A stretch of DNA of 64,000 nt from Antiaris toxicaria (lineage: Eukaryota > Streptophyta > Magnoliopsida > Rosales > Moraceae): the NCBI GenBank assembly GCA_035233585.1, contig CP141157.1:50434001-50498000 (forward strand). The letters are read 5' to 3'. A model generated the notes under the pieces. The model was not told where the DNA came from. It saw only the letters and a program-made list of their open reading frames with translations, and did not search any database. A program made the position numbers and the translations under genes. Of the stretch, positions 34,691-47,128 are shown piece by piece; the stretch's first letter is position 1; the number at the start of each line of letters is the position of its first letter.

Positions 34691-35922
34691 GCTGATAAAG
34701 AGTGAAAAGTGTTTTAGTAAGAGAATGAAAATTAATCGATTCAAATAATGTGATTAGGTCGTTTACTTAAATAAAAAAAAGTTAAACTATCTATTAGATT
34801 ATGTAATAAAAATAAGTCATCTATCCAAATTTTCCTATTGTAAATTATTTTTCATTTTCACTTTTTACTGGTTAATCTGAATTTTCCTATTTTTTTTATT
34901 TCCAACCCATTAAAATTATCATTTTCACTTTTTACCAGTTAATTTAGTTAGGATTCTTTGATTTTTTTTTTATTTTCACCTCTTTATTCTTGATTGTGAT
35001 ATAGTGTTTTTCTGTATTATCTTGAATAATAATAAATATATTGTTGAAAAGTCAAAATCTAAATATCCAAAAACTTTTTGTACTTCAAATTTTAATTTTA
35101 ACATGTTTTATTTTGCATACTTTCAAACTATAATACTTTTACTTCTTGCCACGCGAAGATCATATACTCTACATGCTAATTACGCTCGATTCGGTGGGGC
35201 AAATTTGTTGTGACGTTGTTCTACTGAGTTCAGAGCGTGGTACTTGCAATGTAGTAACAAGTATTTACAGTAGGATTGATAAATTAAATCACGATCAAAT
35301 AGATTGATGTGAACATAATATAAAATTAGTAGTCTTGTGTTTTTTTATCAATAAGCTTGGATAAAAAACGTGTCGATATGATTAACATAATCAATAGATA
35401 GATTAAATTTGTATTTACCATCTAATATAGATTGATACGACACGATTAATTATATATATTATTTTTTACTTAATTATATATTATATATAATAAGAGTTTT
35501 CATAATTAATAAAATATAAATAATATAAATTTTAAAATTTTAAAAGTAAATTTCACTTGTTTTATATTAAAAAAATATATTAATTAATAAATATGTCAAA
35601 ATATCATAACTATATTAAATAAATTATTATTTCCTTTATTTTAATTTAAACAGGTTAAATATGATTGATATAATTAATATAATTAATAAATAATTAAATT
35701 TAGATTAAGAGTTTGACACAAATATTAAATAATTTAAATTTAATATAACAATACAATTAAGATAAATATCATAATACAATAACATAAATTATCAACCTTA
35801 ATTTCCAACTCCTTTTTAGTGAAAAAAATTTATATATTTCAAACTCTTCCATGAATTATCAGCCTTAATTTCCAACTCCCTTTTAGTTGAAAAAAAAAAA
35901 AAAAGGTATTTCCAACTCTTTT

Positions 35923-36281
35923 GTTTGGTGAACGCATTATATTTGTATTGCGTTTGAATACAATACATTAAATACAATTTGTATTTAGAGGAAAAGTATT
36001 AATATTGCATTTGAATGCAATATGTGTTTGGGTGAAAAGTATTTAAATTGTATTTTAATAATGAATATGTGATGTAATGGGTAAAAATAGAGAGAGAAAA
36101 AAAAATATATACGATGTAATTAATAAAAATAATAGAAAAAATAAAATAATAAATAATGATTGTATTAGATTTATAATGTAATATGATTGGTATTTGAATG
36201 AAATATTTTTATATTTGAGAAAAAAAAAAACGTTATACTTAAATATAATGCTAAAAAAAAAAAGTGGCACTCGGCCCAAAC
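35923..36281 (-). mobile_element. MITE, family A, copy 2 (inverted)
   Basis: It begins GTTTGGTGAACGCATTATAT and ends near CGGCCCAAAC. The internal blocks are those of 14106-14447 in reverse order and complement. They include GAATGCAATATGTGTTTGGG and the TTAATAATGAATATGTGATG block. Confidence 0.75.
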
Positions 36282-37152
36282 CTTTGTCTTCACAACCTCC
36301 CTTATTTATTTCAGAAATAAACATAATCACCCATTAAATACTGTGCTTTTTCACTGCCCCTTATGCAGCTTTAGAATGTATACAATTAAAGTAGGATGGC
36401 CTTTGGAAAAAGAAAAAAAAAAAAGAAAAAGAAACAGGTATGATGTTCTTTGGTCTAAAACCCTCTACCTTCACCCTTTTTTTTCTAGACTGGATGAACC
36501 ATTTTATATTGATAAAAATATATATATATATATGTTCACATCGCACGCTAAGACATTTCTTTTATATAAATATATATTTTATCTAAAAACGAGAATTTAT
36601 ATTTATATTTTATCAGTAACTATACATGTAATTAAACATTCTAATATTCAAAAACAATATAATACAAGAAATATAGTTTAGAAAGAATTGTAAATTTTAT
36701 CATATGTAGTAAAAAGATTTTCCATTAGAACAAAGCCTTGTTTGCTATACTTGTTTCCTCGTTAACTATCACCGAAAACTTGTTCCTTATCTGCATATTT
36801 AGTACATGAAATTGTCAAGGATGAGATTTCACAATAGAAAAAGAGAAAGGCGTGGGATTTGCTCGGCATGTTCGTCCCAGCAGCGAGTTGTCTACCTGCA
36901 ACACCTGCAGAAAATTTTACCTCAAATGTAAACGAAAAACAAACACACTGTACAAAGTAATTTAATCACACTAATTAACAAGGTGCTATGCTTAAGCACA
37001 AGTTACATATTCTGCTGGTAGACCACATCCATCATCATCAATATATATACACAGCATTAGAGTTTTAGTTAATGGAACTGATCGGTAATCGCCACGGTTT
37101 TCCAGTCTCGCGAATATCATCGGAAATCCAGCATGAGAAAACGAGGTGTTTA

Positions 37153-37274
37153 CGTAGCCAAAGACAGCTTGCCGATTTGACAATGACCACAACATGTACT
37201 ACTGAAAATATGACCATATTACATAGAGTTGAAAAAGAGAGAGAGAGAGACAACCGGCAAGTCATCCTTGGCTA
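37153..37274 (-). ncRNA. MIR169: MIR169 precursor hairpin
   Basis: On the minus strand the 5' arm at 37274-37254 reads TAGCCAAGGATGACTTGCCG plus a final G, which is a mature miR169. The 3' arm at 37173-37153 (GGCAAGCTGTCTTTGGCTAC plus G) is its star. The arms pair over 19 positions with one mismatch and several G:T wobbles, and leave 2-base 3' overhangs. An 80-base terminal loop lies between them. miR169 targets mRNAs for NF-YA subunits of the CCAAT-binding factor and responds to drought, salt and nitrogen. The lower stem pairs only weakly by eye. The primary transcript probably covers the less AT-rich DNA around 36840-37340. I saw no second miR169 copy in the window. Confidence 0.93.
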
Positions 37275-37503
37275 CACTACCAACCTCATTCCCACATGCA
37301 AGACTTTCGATGAAAGAAAAAACTTAAATTCACGACGTGATATTGTGTAATGACACAAAAGGAAAGGGAAATCATCGTTTTTTTTTTTTTTTCCTTTTCT
37401 TTTCTTTTCTCAAGAAAGGAGTTGAGGCTCTACTGTCTTGACCAATAGAAACTAGAAGATGGATTTAGGGGGGGACAGGAATAATTTTCCCAAAGGAGAA
37501 AGA

Positions 37504-37533
37504 CAACATTCCCACTTGGGAATGGGAATGTTG
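37504..37533. other. Perfect 11-bp inverted repeat
   Basis: CAACATTCCCA at 37504-37514 and TGGGAATGTTG at 37523-37533 are exact reverse complements around an 8-base loop. The hairpin is too short for a plant microRNA precursor on its own. Confidence 0.6.
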
Positions 37534-38476
37534 CGAAAGGAAGCAAAGCATTGGCCTGAAGAGGGAGTTTGAAGAGAAGAAAAAGAAGCCGATTGGACTA
37601 GAAATCTCTCTTGGCAGGCCATGAAACTATGAAAGAATGACCTGATTTTTAAAGCCAAGTATAGAGGGAGTAAGTAAATCTGTCTAAAGCATTAATGATG
37701 TTAGCTTTTGTACAAAAAAGGAATAAGCTCTATAAAGGAAGAAAAGCTTGATCTGTCTTTTATAAAACATTTTTCTGTCAATAAAAAAAAAATCATAGTA
37801 CCTTGATGACTCTATTCAACGTCACATTAAAAATCGACTCAATCTAAAAGAAGGTACGTGAAATTCAACTTACAAATTCACATATAGAACTCTTTGTTCA
37901 CCGTCGTATCAAACGAGATATCAAATAAAATTTATATTTGATATTTAAGTTTAAATTAAAAAAATTTCATATTTAACGAAAAATATTTGAATAATATAAA
38001 TTGAATGTGAAGTTATTTTAAAGACTGTGTTTGTTAAGGTGATTAATGTAACTTTTATTTATATAAAAAAATTTATAAATAATATTTTTAAATATAAAAT
38101 ATTATTTAAATTATAAATTTAAAAATTTAAAACAGATTAATAAATAAAACATAAAATTAAATTTAAACTTAATTTTTTTAAATTCTAAACTATAATTCAC
38201 ACGAACCTTAGACTCAAAGCGTAATAAGTCTTAAATATACTTTTTTGTAATTACGATACCACCACGACGAAGAAAAAAATGTTTAATTTTGAGGCTTTGA
38301 TGTGACTCATCATTTTTGCAAAAACCAAAACACATTAAGCCTAACGATCCATCCTCATCACCTAAGTTCTGAGTAGACCGTATTAGGAACACTGTCGGAT
38401 CACTCATTCAATTAAAGATGCGAAAGCCCCTTCTGACTTCCGTTGCTCGAATTGAATGAATTTCTTCTCAAAAATT

Positions 38477-38538
38477 GTACAACTTGGCTGAACAAGTGGG
38501 TAGGGTAGTACAACTTGGCTGAACAAGTGGGTAGGGTA
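38477..38538. repeat. Perfect 31-bp tandem duplication
   Basis: Two identical 31-bp units start at 38477 and 38508, each beginning GTACAACTTGGCTGAACAAG. Identity is complete, so the duplication is recent. Confidence 0.95.
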
Positions 38539-39139
38539 ATTGAAGAGAATTTACTCCGTTTGGTCATAAAGTAAGAAAAGCAAGGGAAAAACTGAAAAGT
38601 AGTACTTGGTGCTTTTGTAACATGCACGTGGCTCATAAGATTTCTTCATCATTTCAGTAATCACAAAACCCTTCTCTGTCTCTCCGTCTCTCTTGCCTAG
38701 CATGAAACTACGTTAATTTCTTCAAAGAGTTCCTCACATTCTACAAATCTATTGGATTGATTTTTTTTTTTTAATTTCCATGTGAGACTAGGAAAGAAAG
38801 AAGCATACCAATCTGCCCTTTCTTAAAGCTCTTGTGAAGCAGAGCAAAGTATGACTTCTCTTGAGGGCAATCTTTCTGGAACCTAGTTATGGAAAATGGC
38901 ATGCCAAAGTTTTGCTTCTGCTTGTTTGAACAGGGAAAATAAATATAGGGGGAAAAAAGAAAAGAAAAATGAGGAAAAAGAAGAAGATAACGAAGGTTGT
39001 TTCTTTTTTTTTTTTTTTTGTTGGTCAAAACAAAATAAAAAAGTAATAAACACATAAAAGATATGCAATTGTTACAAATTATTATAATAATCCAACCGAC
39101 GAGAGTAATTTAAAAGTAACAGGAAGACACTTAAGGTTC

Positions 39140-39425
39140 TTGGCAAATTTATTATATTTGTATTGTATTTAAATGTAATATTTTGAATTTAATTTATATT
39201 TAAAAAAAATATTAATATTATATTTAAATATAATGTGTATTTGAATAAAATGTATTTAAATTATATTTTAATAATAAATATATAATGTAATAAGTAAAAA
39301 TAAAAAAAATAAAAATAAAAATATAATATAATTAAAAAAATAATTAATAATTATATTAGATTTAAAATAAATATTTTTATATTTAAATAAAAAATATATT
39401 ATATTTAAATATAAAGTAATTTCAA
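39140..39425 (-). mobile_element. Decayed family-A MITE
   Basis: It contains TTATATTTGTATTGTATTTA, ATATAATGTGTATTTGAATA and ATTTTAATAATAAATATATA in the same order as the copy at 35923-36281. C and G have mostly mutated to T and A. Confidence 0.5.
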
Positions 39426-40477
39426 CGTGTGCAACGTGCACTTAGCTTCTTTGCTGATTCAACTGTTGCTATTTTTTTTGGAGCACCAGCTGTACAATTA
39501 AATACCTGACTGGTCTTCATCACAGTTGTGTCACATCTACAATATTTTTATCCAACATGTTATTTTAGCATAATTATCAGCTCAAAAAAAAAAAAAGGGA
39601 GAAGGGGGGGTGGGGTGGTGTGCGGTTGTGTTCCTTACAATGCATAAAACCCTAAATAATATAGAGGCCTATACATATCTCTATATATTATATATATATA
39701 TATATACACACACACGGTATATTAATATTAGGGGAGGTGTGGTCAATGGAAAAGGTGTTAAAAGCTATTTAACTGGTCGGTCCTTGACAGCTTACAGTCA
39801 ATAAATTTTCAGAATTGAGAGGCAAAAAAACTGTCGGAAGGATTTATTAGCGTATCATGTCAGGAGCCAGTAAATCTTTGACTACAGATGGGCAAAAGCC
39901 CAACTGTAATTTACCAAGGAAAATAATCTTCCATTAAGTTAGAGACAATTCGTTATGTAATTCTACTGCAAGATGCAAAATTTATATCTTCTCACCTTCA
40001 ATTCAAAAAGCAAAAAAAAGCTACTCTTCAATTTGATGACAACAGTATAACATGATTCACGAAGTCAGGATCTTTAAAATTTGATGACTAGCGTATGATT
40101 GCCTATTTCAACTTAAAATAAAGACGTAATACAAATTTCATTCATGTTAGAAACTATTAACCAAAAAAAAAAAAAAACTAAACAAGTAATTTCTCAAAAA
40201 CATTATGATCAAAATAATGTTTTAACTGATATTGTATTTTAACAAAAATAGTATTTTAATAGAAATAGAATCTTATGTAACGAATAAGAAATATATATCT
40301 CTATATTAATATAATATTATCTGTTTTGAATTTATATTTTCATAGATTTATTTTTGAATTTTATCAAAAGAAATAATAGAGAGTTCTTTCATCCTTATAA
40401 ACACATTATCCTCTTTATGTGTAGTCAATGGAAAACTTTGGTTCCATGCCTAACATGTTATTATTAAGGGATATATA

Positions 40478-40930
40478 AGGGAGCGTAAATAAGAAAATGT
40501 AAGATTAAATCCCCCGGTCGTTTGGGTGCATGTGTGCACCCTTGTTGCTAATGCTTGCGATTGTACCTCCTCCACAAGTTTGGCTGCACATATGATGGAA
40601 GTTAAATCTACAGGAACATATACGGGAATGTGACTAAGAGGACATGAGAGTGAATCTCCGCTGTCGCCTATGTACGTGCGTGCACCGTCGTGGCCGATGC
40701 CTGCGGCTGCATCTCCTCCTCTAGTATGGTGGCAAACATGTAGTTCAAGCACCGGAAACGTATAGGGGAACGTGAATAGCCATGAAAGCGAATTCTCGCC
40801 GCCGGATATGCACGTGTACTGTTGTGGCCACTGCCTGGGGTTGCACCCCTCCGCTAATATGACCGCAAATACGAAGATAAAGCTCAATTCCACCAAAGGG
40901 TAGTTGGTGGACTTGTGCCGATGTCCTTTC
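40478..40930. repeat. Three-unit tandem repeat, about 140 bp, high GC
   Basis: Units starting near 40508, 40653 and 40791 share the order AATC..CG, GTGC/GTAC words, CCTCCTC or CCCCTCC, and GGGAA(C/T)GTGA..AG. Each is 138-145 bp long and diverged by perhaps 30 percent. The tract is much richer in C and G than its surroundings. On the minus strand it keeps a 148-codon frame open, without any domain I recognise. It may be a minisatellite, a fragment of a larger satellite or part of a transposon. Confidence 0.6.
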
Positions 40931-41529
40931 CAATGTCATTGTATTTATGGCGTTCTATAGAGACAAGGCAATCAACATCGTCTTTCTTTTCCATTTTTAA
41001 GGGGGATAATAATCTTTGAATTTATGAAATATTATTGGGAAGAAATCTAATATAGTATTTACTGCAGTACCATTAGGTCTATTTCTAGTTTTATTTATAT
41101 TACAAACAAATCAAAGGGAAAATCTACTGCAATAGTATAACACAATTTAACAGCTTATATTTGGTTTTAGTGACTGGTTTGGTCTTCTTCCTTTTATTTT
41201 TTTTTTTTTTTAAGTTTTCAACTGAGTACTAACTTCAAAAACATTGACAATACTTTTAGCTCGATCTTTTTTTATCGCTTTTTTGTTTATTAATGCACTC
41301 GAAACAATCTTGATCCTGTTCATATTTACTTCTTTCATTTTTTTAAGGATACTTTGCCATTTTGTAAGCTTGTTTCACATGCTTGTTTTTCCATATCAAT
41401 CTACTTTCTCAGTGCCCTGCAAGGGCCACCCATAGAAGCCTAATCATGCACTGATTTTTTATTTTTTTAACTTGAAATTAAAGAATTCAAACTTTATTTT
41501 TTTAACTTGAAATTAAAGAATTTAAACTT

Positions 41530-42300
41530 TACGATGTCATTTGGTATTTTTTTTAAAATGTTTTTTATTTTATAAAAAATAAAAAATGAAAATATTTTAA
41601 AAACTGTATTGACAACTGTTTTAAAACTGCATTGAGTTATATTTTCTGAATATATATTTTGAAAAATATAAACATGAAACTTTATTTGATTATATTTTTG
41701 AAAATTCATTTCATAAATGAATATTTTATGAACACATATTTATATGTTTTTTTTAAATAACAAAAAATAATTTATTACTCGTAATTAAAAAAAACTCTTT
41801 GATGATGAGCTTTGTAATAAAAAACAGAGGTGAAAGATATGAATAATCTAAATCCTAGATGACAGCGATTGCGAGATTTAAATCGCGAATCAATGGTCAT
41901 TATCATGAGTCAGTGGTCGTCATCGTTAAGGGATTGTCGTTATCATTGTTGGTTCGTGATCATCACCCTTCAAGAAGATAAAGACCATCAATAGACATGA
42001 ATATCATCATCAATATTGCACAAGTAGAGAGAGAGAGAGAGAGAGGGGAAAATGAGAGAGAATAAAAATAATAAAAATAAAAATAACTTTTTTTTCATTC
42101 TTAAAAAATCCCAAAAAAATATTTAAAAACGATATTTTTAAAACAATTTTGAAAATATTAAATAAACAAACGTTATTGTGAAATCATTCCTATTTTCTAT
42201 GTTTTTGAAAATAGAAAAACACTATTGTGAAATCATTTCTATTTTCTATGTTTTTAAAAATAGAAAATCATGCTCAAAAACAAAACCAATCACCTCCTAT
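41530..42300 (+). mobile_element. Family-B non-autonomous element, copy 1
   Basis: AT-rich arms flank a less AT-rich centre with GATGACAGCGATTGCGAG, GGTCATTATCATGAGTC and GATCATCACCC words. The left arm (CATTTGGTATT ... TTATATTTTCTGAATATATA ... GAAACTTTATTTGATTATAT) matches the reverse complement of 56850-57050. The right arm contains a 51-bp duplication around ATTGTGAAATCATT. No protein is encoded. Confidence 0.65.
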
Positions 42301-43359
42301 GTTTTTAAGTGAATTAAAGTATAATATTACCAATACACTTAAAGTATAATATTACCACTACACTATACACTATATGTGTAACTAATAATATTACCGATAA
42401 ACTATTCCGACAGCCACATGCATCAACAATTTAATTGTCACATTAATGTTTATTTATTTATTTATTTTGGATGCGAACTTAAAGCAGCAGTTTCAGGACT
42501 ATTGGCTTAAATGGCTGGCCAAATTTTTAAATAAACCTAAAATTTTAGGACAAGCTTTGACCATTTGTTGCAAACCTAGAATAATTCCATTCAGATATGT
42601 ATTTTACACACTGGTGGGATCAAGGAAGAGTCTTAAATGCTATTTGACAAGATTGTCCTTCAAAACTAGCCAACAACAAATTCTGCAAAAGTAATTTTGG
42701 TCATCATCAACATCAACACACTACACATGTACAAAAATCAGTAAACTCATTTCATATCTTAAAATTAGTTCAAAATTGTAAATTGCAGGGAACTGTTTTC
42801 TACTGCAGAATTACCGTTTAACTTTACTTTTTATCTTCACCGGTTCGTGCAGGTCGATATTTTGCCCTACATTAAAACAATCAGCCACACCAAGAACAAG
42901 AAAAAGTCAACAATGATACTAATAATAATAACAAAAGCAATCAGCAAAAATGAAGACCAAGCAAATCGTGCACTCCCCTCAAGCGAAACAGCAGCCTTTC
43001 TCCATAAATGCGTTGTTGAACATCTGAAGAACCTGCCCAGTAATTGTAACAAATGCTTAAAATTTTACAAAATCTGTCCCGATTATGATAATGTTGTTGA
43101 ATCGCCACTCCAGTAAACACATCGACGTACCCCTTGAACTTTCAGTGTCAAGATCAGCAATATCAATTGTTGGTCCTGAAGTTCCAAGCTTCCATGAAAT
43201 TTTGGTACGCAAGATGAGAGCTGTCAAGTCAACTCTTACGATTCCCTTGACATGGCAGACAGCAGATCCTAAAGAACTTCGCCACCCATCAACTCATTTA
43301 ACACAACAAAGTACAGAGCTAAGATTAAATATATAAACCAGATTGGCAGCTTAGAAAAC

Positions 43360-44278
43360 ACGGTGGCCAAACAATTCCAATTCAATGTCTAGTCTTATGA
43401 CCTTGAGCTTAAATAAAATATCCTGCTCTTTCCATGTCAAATGAGCCAAGGAAAGGTGGCCTCTGGTAGTTCAGTTAGCTAGCTCCAATTGGATAATGAA
43501 ACTATATTTCAAGAAATTCTTACCAAACAAAGACAGTTTCAGAAAAAAAGACCCAGACAGGCATTTCTAATATGGATGCGTCTTAACAATAAAGAATGCA
43601 CCCGAAAAGATCAATGCTGCTGCCACATGCCTGCAATTCAATTGATATAACAATTCTGCTACAGAAGAGCTAGAGATAAAGCTTTTCCAATCAACCTCTT
43701 ATAAATACCATGAAAATTCAGACTACAAAGTGGAGAACAGAAAGTAAATGCGACATTAAAAACAACTTAAGGAGGATGGAATCAACATGGCTTTGTAATC
43801 TTAAAGAAAGTCAACAGGAAAAACTAGCAGGAACAAAGGTGTGCCGGCTATTTAGGTCTTAGGGAACACAAGATACTAAGCTTGGTAACTTTTGGTTCGA
43901 TGGACATGGAAAATATTAAAAGTGAACAAGATCTCCACATAGATTTGGTCCTTTAAGTAGATGCGTCAAGGTGGGCCATGAGTATGTGAAACGCTGGTTC
44001 ATCTGGTCTTCCGGTTTAGGCAGAAGGCTTCATCAAAAGAGGCAGTGGGCTAGCTTCAGGCTTCATAGATCTCAGCTGTTTAGTTGGATTGGGAAAGGCA
44101 ACAAAGGGAAAACAAGTGCATCAGAATTCTATACACGGGTATTGGACAGGCCATGATATCAAATGTCACATACTAATACAGGACTGGCCCAGAGGACCAG
44201 AGGTAACGCCAGTTATATTAACAGAGAAAAAAGGGACGAAGGAATCTGTCATCTACCTGCAGGCATGCATCATAAATT
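43360..44278 (-). other. Probable KH-gene 3' UTR with an intron
   Basis: After the KH stop codon the sequence reads 22 bases to GCAG|GTAGAT (donor at 44256-44255). A matching acceptor TTGCAG|GCATGTGG ends at 43631. Splicing 44256-43631 would leave an untranslated last exon from 43630 leftward. The donor is only 22 nt after the stop, less than the roughly 50-55 nt that usually triggers decay. Confidence 0.4.
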
Positions 44279-47128
44279 CTAGTAACCATAGTTTCTCCGC
44301 CGAGAAACAGAGTTCTGGCCAGACAACCTGGTATCAGAAGCTTAAATCAGGATTGAGGCATCTTTAAACACCAACAGAGATATTATCATCAAAGAAGAAA
44401 AAAGAAAAAGATCATAAGAAAACTCATAGCAAACAATGGACGGAGTATTCTTCTTCCCACATTAAAATGAGAATATAATCTAGAACAGAAAAATATTAAC
44501 CAAACTCCCATGGCAAATAATTTGCAAGTATTCAGAACTATTTTGTAAAAATTAAAATGCTTTTCACACTGAACATGAACTTCGAGCATTGCTAAGCTGC
44601 TATTAGGGAATAATAGAACTCATTATCCCACATAAATTGGGGTAGGGGAAGCAACAAACAACTAGGACTACACCCATAAAACTCATGTAATCAATAGAAG
44701 GAAAAAAAAAACTTCGAAAACGGAAGAAATAAAGGGAGTATCCAAGAAAACATGACAAGGAAGAAAGAAACTGTTACCCAGAACCTCCGGTTCGCCCAGA
44801 AGAATAAGCTCCATAAGCACCATAAGCACCAACACTACCAATCTGCATACAACAAGAGCAAAAGTTTGAGATCAGGAAGTAAAAGTGATTACAATAAATA
44901 TTTATATTATTACTTCACCACATACTTTACGCAGAGTGAATAAAAGATGAAACAGCATAAACACATTAGAAAGTGGCTATTGAGATGGAAAAAGTATCGG
45001 CCCTTGGCATGATACCTGGGAACCACCATAACTACCATAGCCATCAGCGGATGCCAAATCACTTGAGGCACCATAACCACCAGAATAAGAATGACCACGT
45101 CCATGTCTTTTACTGTCTCTACTGTCATAATTTACACCATCTGGACCATCAGCTGATACAGGAAGATATGGTAAAACTGGAAGCAAAGTAGGGAGAGCAC
45201 CCTCCCTATCAAAAATATTTGCCCTCAATCGAGTAACCACATGTATAAGAGCATCCTTTGCCACATCAAGGTCTCCAGCAATCTGATCATTGAAGAGAAA
45301 AACTTGTCTCATATGGCACCAACGAGACTAAGAAAAAGCTCAGACAAATATAATCCAAAGGTTACAGTAACAACGAATTGAATAAGTATTCACCTGCACC
45401 ATCTCATCATCTTCAGAAGCAACTTTTGGAAGGTTTTCCTTAGAAAGTATGCGAATATTGGCTTTGGTAGCCCTCCTCATCTCAGTTACAATGGCACCTC
45501 CTTTACCAATAAGGCAGCCAATCCGTGAGGTAGGTACTAGTAGGCGGGCTGTGAATGAGATAATCCCTGAATCCCTTTCAACTTTCTCACTGCATCTTGG
45601 TAGCAGGCGCACCGCTGCTTCAACAGTTGGGGAATATGAGTCCTCAAAGAACTGAAAAGGTAAAGATAAAAAGTAATCAAGACCAACTTAAAGCATTCTC
45701 CACATAATGCTAGGATATATATTAACTGTATGGAAAAGAATTTACCTCCTTGGCAGAAACAGTTATTAAGCAGTCATCTCCTTCGGTAGCAGAACTGTCA
45801 ACCTTGATAACTGCCCCAGATTCCTGCCTGATCTGATTTATTATGACACCACCCTTCCCAATCACACCACCAATATTTCCGGTAGGACAAACCAAGCGAA
45901 GAGAGAATTCTTTTGAAGACCCTTCATCCCTAGGTGCTGAATACAAAGAACGTGACCAATCTCCAGCATCACCTTTATATCCTCCGTATGGGCCCATCAA
46001 AGGAGCTATTCCCACTATTGGGGCACCACCACTTGGACCGATGAGTGAACCACCAGAAGGATATACATTAGGCACAGCAGATGTAAGCAAATGTTGAGAT
46101 CTTGATGGATTGTCATGAAGTCGAGAAGCAATTTGATAGAGTGCCTTTTTAACAACTGGAGCATCACCAGTTATCTGAACCCGAAAAACCAGTACCAAAT
46201 AGATAAGCAATCCACCCATTTATCATGCTAAAATAAAAAATTTTATTCACCCATACATTAAAATAAATATAGAAAACCCCGTCTTGGATTTATATCAGTA
46301 AATCTTTATCTTTCACATCATCTAGAGCCAAGAAAAAAAATCGCTATGCACCATATTATTTAAAAGAAACAAGGGCATGTGCACAAAATCTTCTAAAAAT
46401 ACATAACCTGCATTTTCTTTTGGAATGATAGCAAGATACATCCAAAATCTAAAACGAGGCCAGAGCTTTACAAAGCAGTGGCATACATAAAAATGCAATG
46501 CAATATAGCTAGCTAGTAGATCAACGTAAAATGCACAAAACATCAAATTTACCTGTACAAGCTCGTCAGAGCTCAAGGCACAAGGAGGCAGATGTTCATC
46601 CTTAAGAATACGAATCTGAGCACCAGTGTCACTACGAATGGCCTGTACAATCTGTCCTCCCTTTCCAATGATGCAGCCAATCTGGTCAGAAGGTACAAGT
46701 AGCCTTGCAGTAACTTGGTGACTTCCTTCGGTATCCTCGTCACCATGCAATTCTTCGGCAACAACCCTTTCGTGAACCCTAAAGAGGGCATCCTGAGCAG
46801 GGCAAACATGATTACCACCCTCAGAGGTGTTACTCTCCTCACTCTTACTGTAAATAGTAACTACGCGCTCCTCGGATCCAGGGACCGTCTCACCAATCCT
46901 AATCTTCGACTTCGTGTCCACCCTTAGTTGCTTGACAATCTCCCCTCCCCTCCCTATGATGCTTCCAATCTTCTTCACAGGGCACAAGTATCGATACACA
47001 GTATCATCTGAATCAATGACAAACTGTTCTCTTTCCTCGCCGGGATTTCTCCTTTTATTTCCCCCATTGTCGGAATGGTCAGTCTGAGAATGAGCACGCT
47101 TTCCATAACTATTCCTCTGACCAGCCAT
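44279..47128 (-). CDS. Four-KH-domain RNA-binding protein, At5g15270-like
   Basis: The six exons on the minus strand are 47128-46553, 46174-45746, 45651-45394, 45282-45016, 44842-44778 and 44327-44279, encoding 547 residues. The first four introns sit in phase 0 with GT-AG ends. The fifth joins TCT-GG to G-TTG, giving SGRTGGSGLSGQNSVSRRRN before TAG; without it the frame stops at once (TAA at 44776). KH domains lie at about 43-105 (GSIIGRGG), 130-215 (GCIIGKGG), 280-352 (GGVIGKGG) and 372-450 (GCLIGKGG), all with intact GxxG loops. The N-terminus carries a basic GNKRR patch, possibly a nuclear signal. The C-terminus is Gly/Tyr/Ser-rich. The family binds RNA in splicing, polyadenylation or flowering control (HEN4, FLK, PEPPER, RCF3). 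Length and neighbours fit Arabidopsis At5g15270, whose exact role I do not know. Confidence 0.92.

Larger units (their letters stand above)
32294..37149. other. AT-rich intergenic region with transposon relics
   Basis: No gene is visible. A TA/GA microsatellite at about 32357-32394 probably lies in the 3' UTR of the small membrane protein gene. The less AT-rich patch at 32890-33180 has no recognisable frame. The rest is T/A-rich, with a MITE copy and relics listed separately. The block near 35340-35460 carries ACGACACGATT-type words seen in common plant repeats. Confidence 0.6.
37300..44278. other. Intergenic region between MIR169 and the KH gene
   Basis: There is no protein gene I can support. 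The stretch 37360-37700 and the stretch 38380-39060 are less AT-rich but lack conserved frames. Distinct contents listed separately are a 31-bp tandem duplication, a decayed MITE, a higher-GC three-unit repeat at 40478-40930 and a family-B element. A 39-bp duplication lies near 41454-41532. Bases 42840-44278 are less AT-rich and probably include the KH gene's 3' UTR. Confidence 0.55.

Noticed and set aside
37504..37541. Possible miR482-like star (GGAATGGGAATGTTG)
   Set aside because: No matching 3' arm lies within 150 bases; the only pairing is a short 11-bp hairpin.
40450..40939. 148- and 64-codon minus-strand frames
   Set aside because: They cross a three-unit tandem repeat; translation shows no family and the units are diverged without frame-preserving bias that I can see.
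42847..43336. Two plus-strand frames of 83-89 codons
   Set aside because: They lie antisense in the probable 3' region of the KH gene and contain no recognisable motif.
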